From the NCBI GenBank assembly GCA_964616145.1, contig CAZTRD010000006.1, forward strand, positions 1 to 58,530: a DNA stretch of 58,530 nt, read 5' to 3'. Shown here piece by piece: positions 16,284 through 23,836 of this stretch (position 1 is the stretch's first letter; every line of letters starts with the position of its first letter). The position numbers were made by a program, and so were the translations under genes. The notes under the pieces were generated by a model that saw only the letters and a list, made by a program, of their open reading frames with translations, had not been told where the DNA came from and did not search any database. The DNA comes from JAQTNP01 sp964616145. GTDB lineage: Bacteria; Patescibacteriota; Minisyncoccia; Minisyncoccales; PEYH01.

Positions 16284-18203
16284 TTAGATATCCAGATTCT
16301 TCACAGTTCTGGCATAGGCCTGGATAAACTTCTTGCGGGGCAGAACCTCCTTTCCCATCAAGGTATCAAATATCTTGTCTGCTTCTTTTCCATCTTCCAC
16401 GTTAACTTGCAAAAGCAACCTGCCAACAGGATTCATTGTAGTTTCCCACAATTGATCAGGATTCATTTCTCCCAAACCCTTGTATCTTTGTATATTAGGA
16501 TTCTTTCCTTCTTCTTTCTGCAATTTCTTTAAAATGCTTTCCTTTTGCTCATCGCTGTAAGCATATTTCACTGTTTTCCCTTGCTGTATCTTATACAAAG
16601 GTGGCTGAGCAATATATAAATATCCTTTTTCAATTATTGGATGGAAATATCTGTAAAACAATGTAAGCAAAAGAGTTCTGATATGGGCTCCGTCCACATC
16701 AGCATCGGTCATGATAATGACTCTGTGATATCTAATCTTCTCTACATCAAAATCCTGAGCTATTGCCGTACCCATGGCAATAATCAAGGCCTTGATTTCT
16801 TCATTAGCCAGTATCTTATCCAATCTGGCTCTTTCAATATTCAAGATCTTTCCTCTTAAAGGAAGAATTGCCTGAAATCTTCTGTCTCTTCCCATTTTAG
16901 CGCTTCCTCCGGCACTCTCTCCTTCTACGATAAACAACTCTGATTCTTCTTCTTTTTTAGAAGAACAATCAGCTAATTTTCCCGGCAAGCTCAAACCTTC
17001 CAAAATTCCTTTCCTCAAAACAGTCTGTCTGGCAGCTTTAGCTGCTTTCCTGGCTTTTACAACTAAAAGGCAGTTTTCAATGATCATTCTGGAATCTTGA
17101 GGATTTCTCTCAAAATAGTCGGAAAGAGCTTCCCCAACTACTGATTCTACTGCTGCCTTAGCCTCAGGGTTGCCTAATTTGGCCTTAGTTTGCCCCTCAA
17201 ACTGAGGTTCCCGTATTTTTACGGATATAGCTCCATTTAAGCCCTCTCTCACGTCCTGGCCTGTAAAACCTTCTTCATCGGCTTTTAGAAAATTGTTCTT
17301 TTTAGCGTAATCATTCAATACTCTGGTAAGGGCTGATCTAAAGCCAGTTAAATGGGTTCCCCCATCGGGAGTAAAGATATTGTTGGCAAAACTATCCTCA
17401 TATATCTCTCTTTCTTCTGTATATTGGAAAGATGCCTCAACCAAAATATCATCTTTGCTTTTCTGAATGTAAAATATATTTTTATGCATCGGCACATTTT
17501 GACCTACAAGATATTTCACATATGATCTCAATCCTCCTTCAAAGTAAAAGACGTAAATATATTTTTTCCCATCTCTTAAATCAATGAATTTAACCCTCAC
17601 TCCTCTGGTTAGATATGCTTGCCTTCTTAAATGCTGAAGAATCTTTTTCCTATCAAATCTAACTTGTCCGAAAATTTCCGTATCTGCTTCAAAAATTACA
17701 GATGTTCCGGTATTATTACATTTCCCCTCTTTTTTAACTTTCCCCTGCGGAATTCCTTTCTTGTATTCCTGCGAATACAGGGCCCCATCTCTGCAAACCT
17801 CTACTTTCATCCAAGAAGACAAAGCGCAAACAACAGAAACCCCGACTCCATGCAATCCTCCTGAAACTTGGTATACTTTGCTGGCGAATTTAGCTCCAGC
17901 ATGCAAAGTTGTCATTACGGTTTCAAGAGCTGAAGTTTTAGTTTCTGGATGTATATCTACTGGAATTCCTCTTCCATTATCAGTAACCCTGATTCTGTTA
18001 TCTTTCTCAATAGTTACCTCTATCTTTGTGGCAAACCCTGCCATTGCCTCATCTAATCCATTATCTACGCATTCCCAAATCAAATGATGCAGGCCCTCAG
18101 GTCCAGTAGATCCTATATACATTGCTGGTCTTTTTCTAACAGGATCAAGCCCTTTTAAAACATATATATCTTTTGCTGTGTATTCAGATTTTGCTTTTGC
18201 CAT
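16284..18203 (-). CDS. gyrB: DNA gyrase subunit B
   Basis: ATPase subunit of type IIA topoisomerase, 639 residues. The GHKL ATPase domain has RPAMYIGS, WECVDNGLDEA and GRGIPVD, with GGLHGVGVSVV near residue 115. The transducer domain follows, then the TOPRIM domain with EGESAGGSA and DADVDGAHI. The tail QRYKGLGEMNP and the ending GKEVLPRKKFI are characteristic of GyrB rather than ParE, although the distinction is not absolute. It follows pheT with a TAATATG junction. gyrA is not in the window. Confidence 0.95.
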   Translation of the reverse strand: MAKAKSEYTAKDIYVLKGLDPVRKRPAMYIGSTGPEGLHHLIWECVDNGLDEAMAGFATKIEVTIEKDNRIRVTDNGRGIPVDIHPETKTSALETVMTTLHAGAKFASKVYQVSGGLHGVGVSVVCALSSWMKVEVCRDGALYSQEYKKGIPQGKVKKEGKCNNTGTSVIFEADTEIFGQVRFDRKKILQHLRRQAYLTRGVRVKFIDLRDGKKYIYVFYFEGGLRSYVKYLVGQNVPMHKNIFYIQKSKDDILVEASFQYTEEREIYEDSFANNIFTPDGGTHLTGFRSALTRVLNDYAKKNNFLKADEEGFTGQDVREGLNGAISVKIREPQFEGQTKAKLGNPEAKAAVESVVGEALSDYFERNPQDSRMIIENCLLVVKARKAAKAARQTVLRKGILEGLSLPGKLADCSSKKEEESELFIVEGESAGGSAKMGRDRRFQAILPLRGKILNIERARLDKILANEEIKALIIAMGTAIAQDFDVEKIRYHRVIIMTDADVDGAHIRTLLLTLFYRYFHPIIEKGYLYIAQPPLYKIQQGKTVKYAYSDEQKESILKKLQKEEGKNPNIQRYKGLGEMNPDQLWETTMNPVGRLLLQVNVEDGKEADKIFDTLMGKEVLPRKKFIQAYARTVKNLDI

Positions 18204-18204
18204 A

Positions 18205-20232
18205 TTATTTTCTTACCTCCCATCCGGGATTTTTTTCTAATTCTTTAATAATCTTCTGCATATTCAAATCTATTTCCTGACCAAACAATGTTCTGTCTTT
18301 AGCCTGGAAAATCAAACGAAAAGTTAAATTCTTCTTTCCTTCTGGTAATTCTTTTCCTTCGTAGATATCCAGCAAATCAGCATCTTTTAAATTATCGGAA
18401 ACATCATTTAAAAGCTTTAATACAGCAGCCACTCTGATTTCTTTTGGCAAAAGAATGGAAATATCTCTGATAGCTGCTGGGAATTTGGGAATTTCCTCAA
18501 ATTCATTTTCTTCATTGCATTCTTTGATTAATTTCTCCAAATCAATATCAAAAGCGAATACCCACTGAGGAGATTCAAAATCCTGAAGAATCTTTAAAGA
18601 TATAGCTCCTAAATGCCCTACTGTTTTTCCATCGATATTAATCTCTGCTGTTTTTGATTTGATCCAAACATCAGTTGAAGAATTCTGATCGGGATCAAAA
18701 TAGTAGGAAGAAACCCCAAGTTGTTTAAACAGCATTTCTAATAATGATTTGGCGCATAGAAATCCGTTCTTCTCCTTTTCTGACCAGATTAAACCTGTAA
18801 GCATTCTTTTCTCTTCAATACCTGATTTTACTTTCTTGAAAATATTCCCTATTTCAAATAATTGCAGATAATCCCCTACCTTTTTGCCCTGAATCTGCTT
18901 GATCTTTAAATTGAATCCTACCAATTTCAAGAGATTAAAAATCAAATTGGGTCTTAAATATTTAAATTCATCGCTTACAGGATTTTCCAATTCAATCAAA
19001 TTACCTATTCCTTTCGCATCTTTATCAGAGATAAAGGAATAGTTATAGGTTTCAATAAACCCTAATTCCTTTAAGATATTCTTGATATTATTCTCCCAAT
19101 AGACAGCTTCATTCCTTTTAGGAATTGTTAAAGGATATATTGGAAGATTAGATTTTACTCTATTTAAACCATATATTCTTATCAATTCCTCAGCTATGTC
19201 TGCCGGAATATTCAAATCAGGCCTATTGGTAGGAATTGATAGTTCCAATGCCTTGCTTGTCTTTTTAACAATCTTGATATTTAGAGATTTTAATATTGAA
19301 ACAACCTGATTTAAAGGAATAGAAAGCCCGATTATTTTTTCTATTAAATCCAGATTAAATTTAATTGTCTTGGGCTTAATCCTATTTACCCCGGGATATA
19401 TGTCTACGATTTCTTTAGCTATATCTCCCTCTATCAAGCTACAGAATCTATTTAAGGCATCTAAGCACATATTCCTATCTATTCCGTATTCGTATCTTAT
19501 AGAAGCATCTGTCTTTAAGTTGAGTTTTCTTGAGCTCTTCCTTATCCCTTTGTATTCAAAATTAGCGGATTCAATAAATATTCTTTTGGTATGTTTAGAA
19601 ATAGCAGCATCTTGGCCTCCCTTAATGCCTGCTATTGCCAAGGGTTTTTTCTGATCAGCAATAACTAGGATATTTTCATCTAATTTGTATTTATTTTCAT
19701 CCAAAGCATTAATCTCTTCTCCTTTCTTCGCATGTCTGATGACAATCTGCTTGCCTTCTATTTTATCAGCGTCAAAAACATGCAATGGCTGGCCTGTTTC
19801 TAACATTATATAGTTAGCGGCATCAACAATATTATTAATCGGCTGCAAACCATTAGCAATCAAACTAGCCTTAATCCAATGTGAAGATTCCGCTACTTTG
19901 ATATTAGACATTTCCCTGCCACAATATCTTAAGCATTCCTTTACTTCTTCGTTTGTAACCTTAATATTTCCACCTTTTGCCTTAGCAATAATTTTGGCAG
20001 GAGTAATATTTAAAGCTATTCCTGTTAAAGCCTGTATTTCTGTTGCAATACCAAAATATGATAAACAATCGGGCCTGTTTGGCATAATGTCTATTTCTAA
20101 AATGTAGTCATTTCCGGTTTTTTCAATATCTTTTACCTCAAAAGCGCCAAGAGTTAAAATCTCAGCCAGATCATCTGCTTTAGGAAGCTTTTTTGAAAAA
20201 TATGATTGTAGCCAGTTATATGAGAATTTCAT
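18205..20232 (-). CDS. pheT: phenylalanyl-tRNA synthetase beta subunit, EMAP-like domain absent
   Basis: Forms the heterotetrameric PheRS with PheS. At 675 residues it is about 120 shorter than the E. coli protein. After the N-terminal MKFSYNWLQSYF the sequence passes directly to LEIDIMPNRPDCLSYFGIA, so the tRNA-binding EMAP/OB domain normally inserted between these segments is missing. The B3/B4 editing region, B5, the catalytic-like core and a C-terminal ferredoxin-fold anticodon-binding domain (FPAAIRDISILLP) are all recognisable. It starts four bases after pheS. Confidence 0.95.
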   Translation of the reverse strand: MKFSYNWLQSYFSKKLPKADDLAEILTLGAFEVKDIEKTGNDYILEIDIMPNRPDCLSYFGIATEIQALTGIALNITPAKIIAKAKGGNIKVTNEEVKECLRYCGREMSNIKVAESSHWIKASLIANGLQPINNIVDAANYIMLETGQPLHVFDADKIEGKQIVIRHAKKGEEINALDENKYKLDENILVIADQKKPLAIAGIKGGQDAAISKHTKRIFIESANFEYKGIRKSSRKLNLKTDASIRYEYGIDRNMCLDALNRFCSLIEGDIAKEIVDIYPGVNRIKPKTIKFNLDLIEKIIGLSIPLNQVVSILKSLNIKIVKKTSKALELSIPTNRPDLNIPADIAEELIRIYGLNRVKSNLPIYPLTIPKRNEAVYWENNIKNILKELGFIETYNYSFISDKDAKGIGNLIELENPVSDEFKYLRPNLIFNLLKLVGFNLKIKQIQGKKVGDYLQLFEIGNIFKKVKSGIEEKRMLTGLIWSEKEKNGFLCAKSLLEMLFKQLGVSSYYFDPDQNSSTDVWIKSKTAEINIDGKTVGHLGAISLKILQDFESPQWVFAFDIDLEKLIKECNEENEFEEIPKFPAAIRDISILLPKEIRVAAVLKLLNDVSDNLKDADLLDIYEGKELPEGKKNLTFRLIFQAKDRTLFGQEIDLNMQKIIKELEKNPGWEVRK

Positions 20233-20236
20233 AATC

Positions 20237-21256
20237 TTAAAATTGTTCTAAGAATCTTAAATCTCCGGAATAAAACAACCTGATATTATTAACTTTGTAT
20301 TTCATCATCGCTAATCTATCCAAACCCATTCCAAAAGCAAATCCTTGCCATTCTTTTGGATTAAGATTAACTGATTTCAATACCTCCGGATGAACCATTC
20401 CCGCTCCTCCCATTTCCAGCCATCCTCTTTGAGAACAAGCGCTGCATCCTTTTCCCCCGCAGATCATGCATTTAATATCAATTTCCACGCTTGGCTCTGT
20501 GAAAGGAAAAAAGCTTGGCCTTAATCTGATTTCTGTTTGTCCTCCCAAAAGCGATTGAAAGAATTTCTCTATCACTCCCTTTAGATCAGCCAAGGTAATA
20601 TTTCTATCAATCATTAATCCTTCTAATTGATAGAAATTGATTTCATGGGAAGAATCAGTTGCTTCATATCTGAATATTCTTCCCGGAGCAATGATTTTAA
20701 TCGGAGGAAGATTCTTTTCCATATACCTAACCTGTACAGGAGATGTATGGGTTCTTAAAAGCATTTTTTTATCCGTTTTTAACCAGAATGTATCCCACAT
20801 ATCTCTAGCAGGATGATCTTTGGGAATATTCAATGCATCAAAGTTGTACCATTCTGTCTCTGCTTCCGGGCCTTGAGCTACTTCAAACCCTAAATTAGAG
20901 AATATCTCTATCACTCTATTCTCTATCTGAGTTATTGGATGCAAATGCCCAACAGATGCCTGCCTTGCAGGCATTGTTAAATCAATGTCAGTTTTCTTTT
21001 CAATTTCCTCTAATTCTTTTTTAGCAAAAATAATCTCTTTGGAAGAAATTAAATTCATCAATTGCGTTTTTAAAATATTTGCATCCTGTCCTAATTTTTT
21101 CTTTTCCGATATAGAAAGGTTTTTTAAAGAATGCAAAATCTGGGTGATTTCTCCAGTTTTACCCAGATATTTCTGCACTATTTTCTTTAAATCGTTTTGG
21201 TTCTGAGCTGTCTTTATCTCGTTTTCAGCTCTTTTGCCAATCTCCTTTAAATCCAT
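20237..21256 (-). CDS. pheS: phenylalanyl-tRNA synthetase alpha subunit
   Basis: Catalytic class II subunit, 339 residues. An N-terminal coiled coil (about 1-85) is followed by motif 1, motif 2 at FRYEATDSSHEINFYQLEG, and motif 3 at GFAFGMGLDRLAMM near the end. A Cys-rich insert (CMICGGKGCSACSQRG) looks like a zinc knuckle, as in many bacterial PheS proteins. Its promoter lies only 12 bases upstream of the ATG, predicting a leader of about five bases, and no Shine-Dalgarno is present. Confidence 0.96.
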   Translation of the reverse strand: MDLKEIGKRAENEIKTAQNQNDLKKIVQKYLGKTGEITQILHSLKNLSISEKKKLGQDANILKTQLMNLISSKEIIFAKKELEEIEKKTDIDLTMPARQASVGHLHPITQIENRVIEIFSNLGFEVAQGPEAETEWYNFDALNIPKDHPARDMWDTFWLKTDKKMLLRTHTSPVQVRYMEKNLPPIKIIAPGRIFRYEATDSSHEINFYQLEGLMIDRNITLADLKGVIEKFFQSLLGGQTEIRLRPSFFPFTEPSVEIDIKCMICGGKGCSACSQRGWLEMGGAGMVHPEVLKSVNLNPKEWQGFAFGMGLDRLAMMKYKVNNIRLFYSGDLRFLEQF

Positions 21257-21268
21257 ATCTATACTTCT

Positions 21269-21297
21269 ATTCTACCCCAAAACGGAAGATAAATCAA
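21269..21297 (-). promoter_or_regulatory. pheS promoter giving a nearly leaderless mRNA
   Basis: Minus-strand TTGATT (21292-21297) and TAGAAT (21269-21274), 17 bases apart. Only 12 bases separate the -10 from the pheS ATG, so the transcript would start about five bases before it. Confidence 0.65.
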
Positions 21298-21327
21298 ACG
21301 GTAATTTGTTGATAAAATGAAGATCAT

Positions 21328-21360
21328 AATCGCGCAATAATCGCGCAGGAATCGCGCAAG
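21328..21360. repeat. three tandem 11-bp repeats (AATCGCGCANN)
   Basis: AATCGCGCA recurs at 21328, 21339 and 21350, an exact 11-base period (about one helical turn). The array lies between the pheS promoter and the 3' end of the GC-rich island RNA. It could be a protein-binding array; nothing identifies the binder. Confidence 0.7.
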
Positions 21361-21595
21361 GTATTATAAATGAAAGCGGGTCTGGCGCTCCCCTGCAAGA
21401 GTATTGATGCCAGGCCCGCATTTGCCGAGCTACATTCAGCTTGGTTTTTGAGAAGTACAGCTCCCTTCGGCAAGAAGCTGCAATTGGACGTGTCCGACAT
21501 CGGAACCGCTACCAGAGCTGAATAGCAGGATAGCTGTCAATCCATCATGCAGATGAACTCACAGCTACCCTGCTTGATGTAAAGAGCCACGACTA
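21361..21595 (-). ncRNA. candidate structured RNA, about 235 nt, class unrecognised
   Basis: A GC-rich segment with no convincing protein frame. A near-consensus promoter ends at 21601 and a GC-rich hairpin followed by TTTCATTT ends the segment (21419-21409 with 21386-21376), so promoter and terminator bracket it. Inside are a 14-bp stem (21574-21561 with 21537-21524, one G-U only on this strand) and a long-range 8-bp stem (21523-21516 with 21441-21434). A hairpin loop (21473-21467) is complementary over 7 bp to 21428-21422 outside that stem, a possible pseudoknot. I looked for tmRNA, RNase P, SRP and 6S signatures and saw none. A 51-codon plus-strand frame (21370-21525) exists but has weak support. 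Confidence 0.5.
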
Positions 21596-21600
21596 GTCGT

Positions 21601-21628
21601 ATTATAGTTATATCTTTGATAAAGTCAA
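21601..21628 (-). promoter_or_regulatory. near-consensus promoter for the structured RNA
   Basis: Minus-strand TTGACT (21623-21628) and a perfect TATAAT (21601-21606) are 16 bases apart. The predicted start falls in the perfect palindrome ACGACTAGTCGT (21589-21600). Confidence 0.65.
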
Positions 21629-21634
21629 TTTAGA

Positions 21635-22132
21635 TCATTTAATTAGTTCTTTTAAAAATAATTTCTCTCTCGGAACGATATATAATCTCCCTTCATCATT
21701 TAATGGCTTATCAGAGTCCAATAAAGAAATCGTTTCTTCTATTGAAAGCCATTTAACTTCAAACTCATTATTCTTTTCTTCTTGGGTAAAAAATGGTTTT
21801 CCTTTTTCACCCACTACTTTAGCTAAATAGCAAATAGCGGTTTGTTTCATATTAAATATTTTCCTGCATTCAATTACTTTTCCTATCTCTCCGGTAATTT
21901 CAATGTTACAACCCAATTCTTCTAAACATTCTCTTTTTAACGTATCATAATCTGTTTCCCTTCCTTCGCTGCCTCCCCCTGGCAGTTTATGATATTTTTG
22001 TTTTCCAACATATAAAACTCCTATTTTATTATCTGAATCAAAAACAACACCTCTTATTGCTGTTCTTTCCTTGAAATTAGCAGTTTCCTTTTCTGTTGCA
22101 TTTTCTGGATTAAGGGTTGCTATTAATTTCAT
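21635..22132 (-). CDS. Nudix hydrolase
   Basis: Hydrolyses a nucleoside diphosphate linked to another group; the substrate is not predictable. The 165-residue protein contains a complete Nudix box (residues about 52-74), GGSEGRE...REC.EELG, matching G-x5-E-x7-RE-U-x-EE-x-G-U. It lies after the tRNA-Asp gene, and its stop is followed at once by the promoter of the structured RNA. Codon use and start context (no Shine-Dalgarno) match the host background. Confidence 0.88.
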   Translation of the reverse strand: MKLIATLNPENATEKETANFKERTAIRGVVFDSDNKIGVLYVGKQKYHKLPGGGSEGRETDYDTLKRECLEELGCNIEITGEIGKVIECRKIFNMKQTAICYLAKVVGEKGKPFFTQEEKNNEFEVKWLSIEETISLLDSDKPLNDEGRLYIVPREKLFLKELIK

Positions 22133-22207
22133 ACATTTCCTTTATACTAGGTTTTGAGAAATAAATAAATCAATACAAAATCGCCTCTTTTTTATGGCGA
22201 TTTCATC

Positions 22208-22972
22208 CTAATGCGGGCCCGATGGGATTTGAACCCACGATTTTCTCCGTGACAGGGAGACGAGAACTCCGGGCTTCTCTACGGGCCCATTAAATAATTG
22301 ATTGGCCTTGATAAAGACGCTATGTTTTCTTTTTAGAAAAAGCTCTTCGGGTACATTATTATACATAAAACGAAAAAGTGCAAGCCCATCTCTATGACTA
22401 AAAACTAAAGCATACCCTCTCTGTTTGTTGCTAATAAATCCTTTGCTGGTACAAATTTTTAATGCACGATGCAACCCTTCAAGAAATATTCTACTCCCTG
22501 ATATAAAATAAACTTGAAATACCCAACTGAGTTTTTCTCTATCTTTTCTCCAATACTGCCCTAGGAAAACCCCACCATCTCCATCAAAGTATCCTCTAAT
22601 AAAATGCTTCAGGAATCTATCTGGAATATTTGATGGAAATTTGATATTCAAACTCTTATTTTGAAAAATACCAAGCTTGGCCAAATCTTCTACTATCTCC
22701 TTGCTGCCAATTTGTAGGATATAACGATTCTTCCATTTGGGGTTGTTGCTGACCCTGCATCCTATTTTATGATTAGACTCAAAAATATTTCTAATTTTTT
22801 CCACTATCTCTAGATCCGTCGAAGTAACACCAATGTATTTTGCTCCTCTTTCACTCTTCCAAACATACCCATCAGCCGCTATAAATCCTAGGACATAAGC
22901 CATCTTAGTTGACCATTTCTTAAAAAGATCTGTATTGCAATGTTTAGATTTTAATTTTCTATTTTTAGACAA
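22208..22972 (-). CDS. LAGLIDADG homing endonuclease, frame runs through tRNA-Asp
   Basis: Two LAGLIDADG-type helices are visible: AYVLGFIAADGYV near residue 25 and FIRGYFDGDGGVF near 123, each with the catalytic acidic residue, so this is a single-chain double-motif enzyme cutting a long DNA site. The frame begins with TTG at 22972; an ATG at 22903 would start just before the first motif. The stop at 22208 lies beyond the tRNA-Asp gene, so the last 30 or so residues are translated from the tRNA's own sequence. Either the gene lost its stop on insertion or the tRNA sequence now supplies its tail. It sits between tRNA-Met and tRNA-Asp, not inside an interrupted tRNA. No intron ends were recognised. 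Confidence 0.75.
   Translation of the reverse strand: MSKNRKLKSKHCNTDLFKKWSTKMAYVLGFIAADGYVWKSERGAKYIGVTSTDLEIVEKIRNIFESNHKIGCRVSNNPKWKNRYILQIGSKEIVEDLAKLGIFQNKSLNIKFPSNIPDRFLKHFIRGYFDGDGGVFLGQYWRKDREKLSWVFQVYFISGSRIFLEGLHRALKICTSKGFISNKQRGYALVFSHRDGLALFRFMYNNVPEELFLKRKHSVFIKANQLFNGPVEKPGVLVSLSRRKSWVQIPSGPH
22214..22288 (-). tRNA. tRNA-Asp (GTC)
   Basis: Full cloverleaf: acceptor GGGCCCG/CGGGCCC, D stem GAGA/TCTC, anticodon arm TCTCC-CTGTCAC-GGAGA with anticodon GTC, and T arm GTGGG-TTCAAAT-CCCAT. The 3' CCA is not encoded (GCAT follows), so it must be added. The endonuclease frame overlaps the whole gene. Confidence 0.95.
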
Positions 22973-22985
22973 TCGATATTTCTAT

Positions 22986-23005
22986 AAACTATTTGTAAAT
23001 AGTTT
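22986..23005. repeat. 9+2+9 inverted repeat abutting the tRNA-Met 3' end
   Basis: AAACTATTT-GT-AAATAGTTT overlaps the final base of the encoded CCA. It could be a processing or termination hairpin, or a trace of the endonuclease insertion next to it. Confidence 0.5.
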
Positions 23006-23079
23006 GGTGCCGGCGGCCAGACTCGGACTGGCGACCTTAGCCTTATGAATGCTCTGCTCTACCACTGAGCTACGCCGGC
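23005..23079 (-). tRNA. tRNA-Met (CAT), elongator or Ile2
   Basis: Acceptor GCCGGCG/CGCCGGC, D stem GCTC/GAGC, loop TTCATAA with anticodon CAT, and T arm GCCAG-TCCGAGT-CTGGC; CCA is encoded. The anticodon stem has mismatches at its ends (G27-A43 and A31-G39); the A31-G39 pair is known in some tRNA-Met genes. A CAT anticodon could also be tRNA-Ile2 after lysidine modification. Confidence 0.88.
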
Positions 23080-23088
23080 CCAATCTTG

Positions 23089-23159
23089 TTGCGGGGCCTG
23101 GAATTGCACCAGGGCTTGGGGCTTATGAGACCCCCGAGGTACTACTCCTCTACCCCGCT
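23089..23159 (-). tRNA. initiator tRNA-fMet (CAT)
   Basis: The first base A1 faces A72, leaving the 1-72 mismatch that marks bacterial initiators, above GCGGGG/CCCCGC. D stem GAGG/CCTC, anticodon arm GGGGT-CTCATAA-GCCCC, T arm CCTGG-TGCAATT-CCAGG. The genomic 3' end is CAA rather than CCA. The T loop TGCAATT and the G30-T31 next to the anticodon loop deviate from the usual initiator. A weak promoter (-10 TATAGT at 23169-23174) precedes it. Confidence 0.85.
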
Positions 23160-23180
23160 ATGTTCAATACTATACAAAAA

Positions 23181-23200
23181 AACAGTATAAATCAACTGTT
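23181..23200 (-). terminator. terminator of the murA-gatA operon
   Basis: AACAGT and ACTGTT (23195-23200 with 23181-23186) form a 6-bp stem followed on the minus strand by a seven-T run. It lies just after the 206-residue membrane-protein gene and before the tRNA cluster. Confidence 0.6.
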
Positions 23201-23215
23201 AATATGTGAAAACGA

Positions 23216-23836
23216 TTAAGAAAGCAAATTCATGTATGCTTCCTGATATATTTCTACTGTTCTTTTTGCAGTATCTTTGCTGACTCCCAGCTTGTCATTT
23301 ATCAATAAATCATCTAAAACTCTTCTGGCGCTATCTAATCTTCCGATCTTTTTAACGATATCTTCTGGCAAATTCCCAATTTTATCCTTTAAATTCCTTC
23401 CTAGAATTCCCATATCGTCAAATCTCCTATTTACTATCTTATCCGCCTCAATAATGGCAAGCCTTAATTCCATATCTCTGCCGGATTCAATGCGAGAAAA
23501 TATCTTTTTCCAATCATTGTCAGACATTAACGGCTCTGGCTTAAACAAAGATGAATCATCTTCTTTTTTAAACTCTCTGGCTACCAGGGGTTTTTGAATT
23601 CTTACTCTTCCCTTTTTCTTTATCTTCTTTTTTGCTTTCCAATCATAATAATCATCAAAATTAACAAAATATTTTAAATAAAAATAGTCGGTAAAGATAG
23701 AGAAGTAAATGATAAGCAGAGCTAAAATTATGCAGAATACTATTGCAATGTATTTAAAAGGAAGCAGCCAGTGAACAACTCTTTCATAGCTGATCGCATT
23801 AATAAATTTTTCAATTGCATTTACTGGGTCTGTCAT
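23216..23836 (-). CDS. hypothetical single-pass membrane protein
   Basis: I do not recognise this 206-residue protein. One strong transmembrane segment (about residues 27-50, YIAIVFCIILALLIIYF) is followed by a very basic stretch KAKKKIKKKGRVRIQK near 67 and a helical, charged cytoplasmic domain. The start overlaps the gatA stop as ATGA, so it is translationally coupled to gatA and closes the operon. Similar small anchored proteins often occur in Patescibacterial operons, but no function is known to me. Composition matches the host. Confidence 0.7.
   Translation of the reverse strand: MTDPVNAIEKFINAISYERVVHWLLPFKYIAIVFCIILALLIIYFSIFTDYFYLKYFVNFDDYYDWKAKKKIKKKGRVRIQKPLVAREFKKEDDSSLFKPEPLMSDNDWKKIFSRIESGRDMELRLAIIEADKIVNRRFDDMGILGRNLKDKIGNLPEDIVKKIGRLDSARRVLDDLLINDKLGVSKDTAKRTVEIYQEAYMNLLS

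Noticed and set aside
21370..21525. 51-codon plus-strand frame in the GC-rich segment next to pheS
   Set aside because: Only a weak AAGG site precedes it and no -35 box fits; promoter, terminator and the G-U-preserving stem favour a minus-strand RNA. It remains possible but unsupported.
22208..23079. Endonuclease gene as part of a group I intron interrupting a tRNA
   Set aside because: Both neighbouring tRNAs fold as complete, uninterrupted cloverleaves and no split tRNA halves flank the gene.
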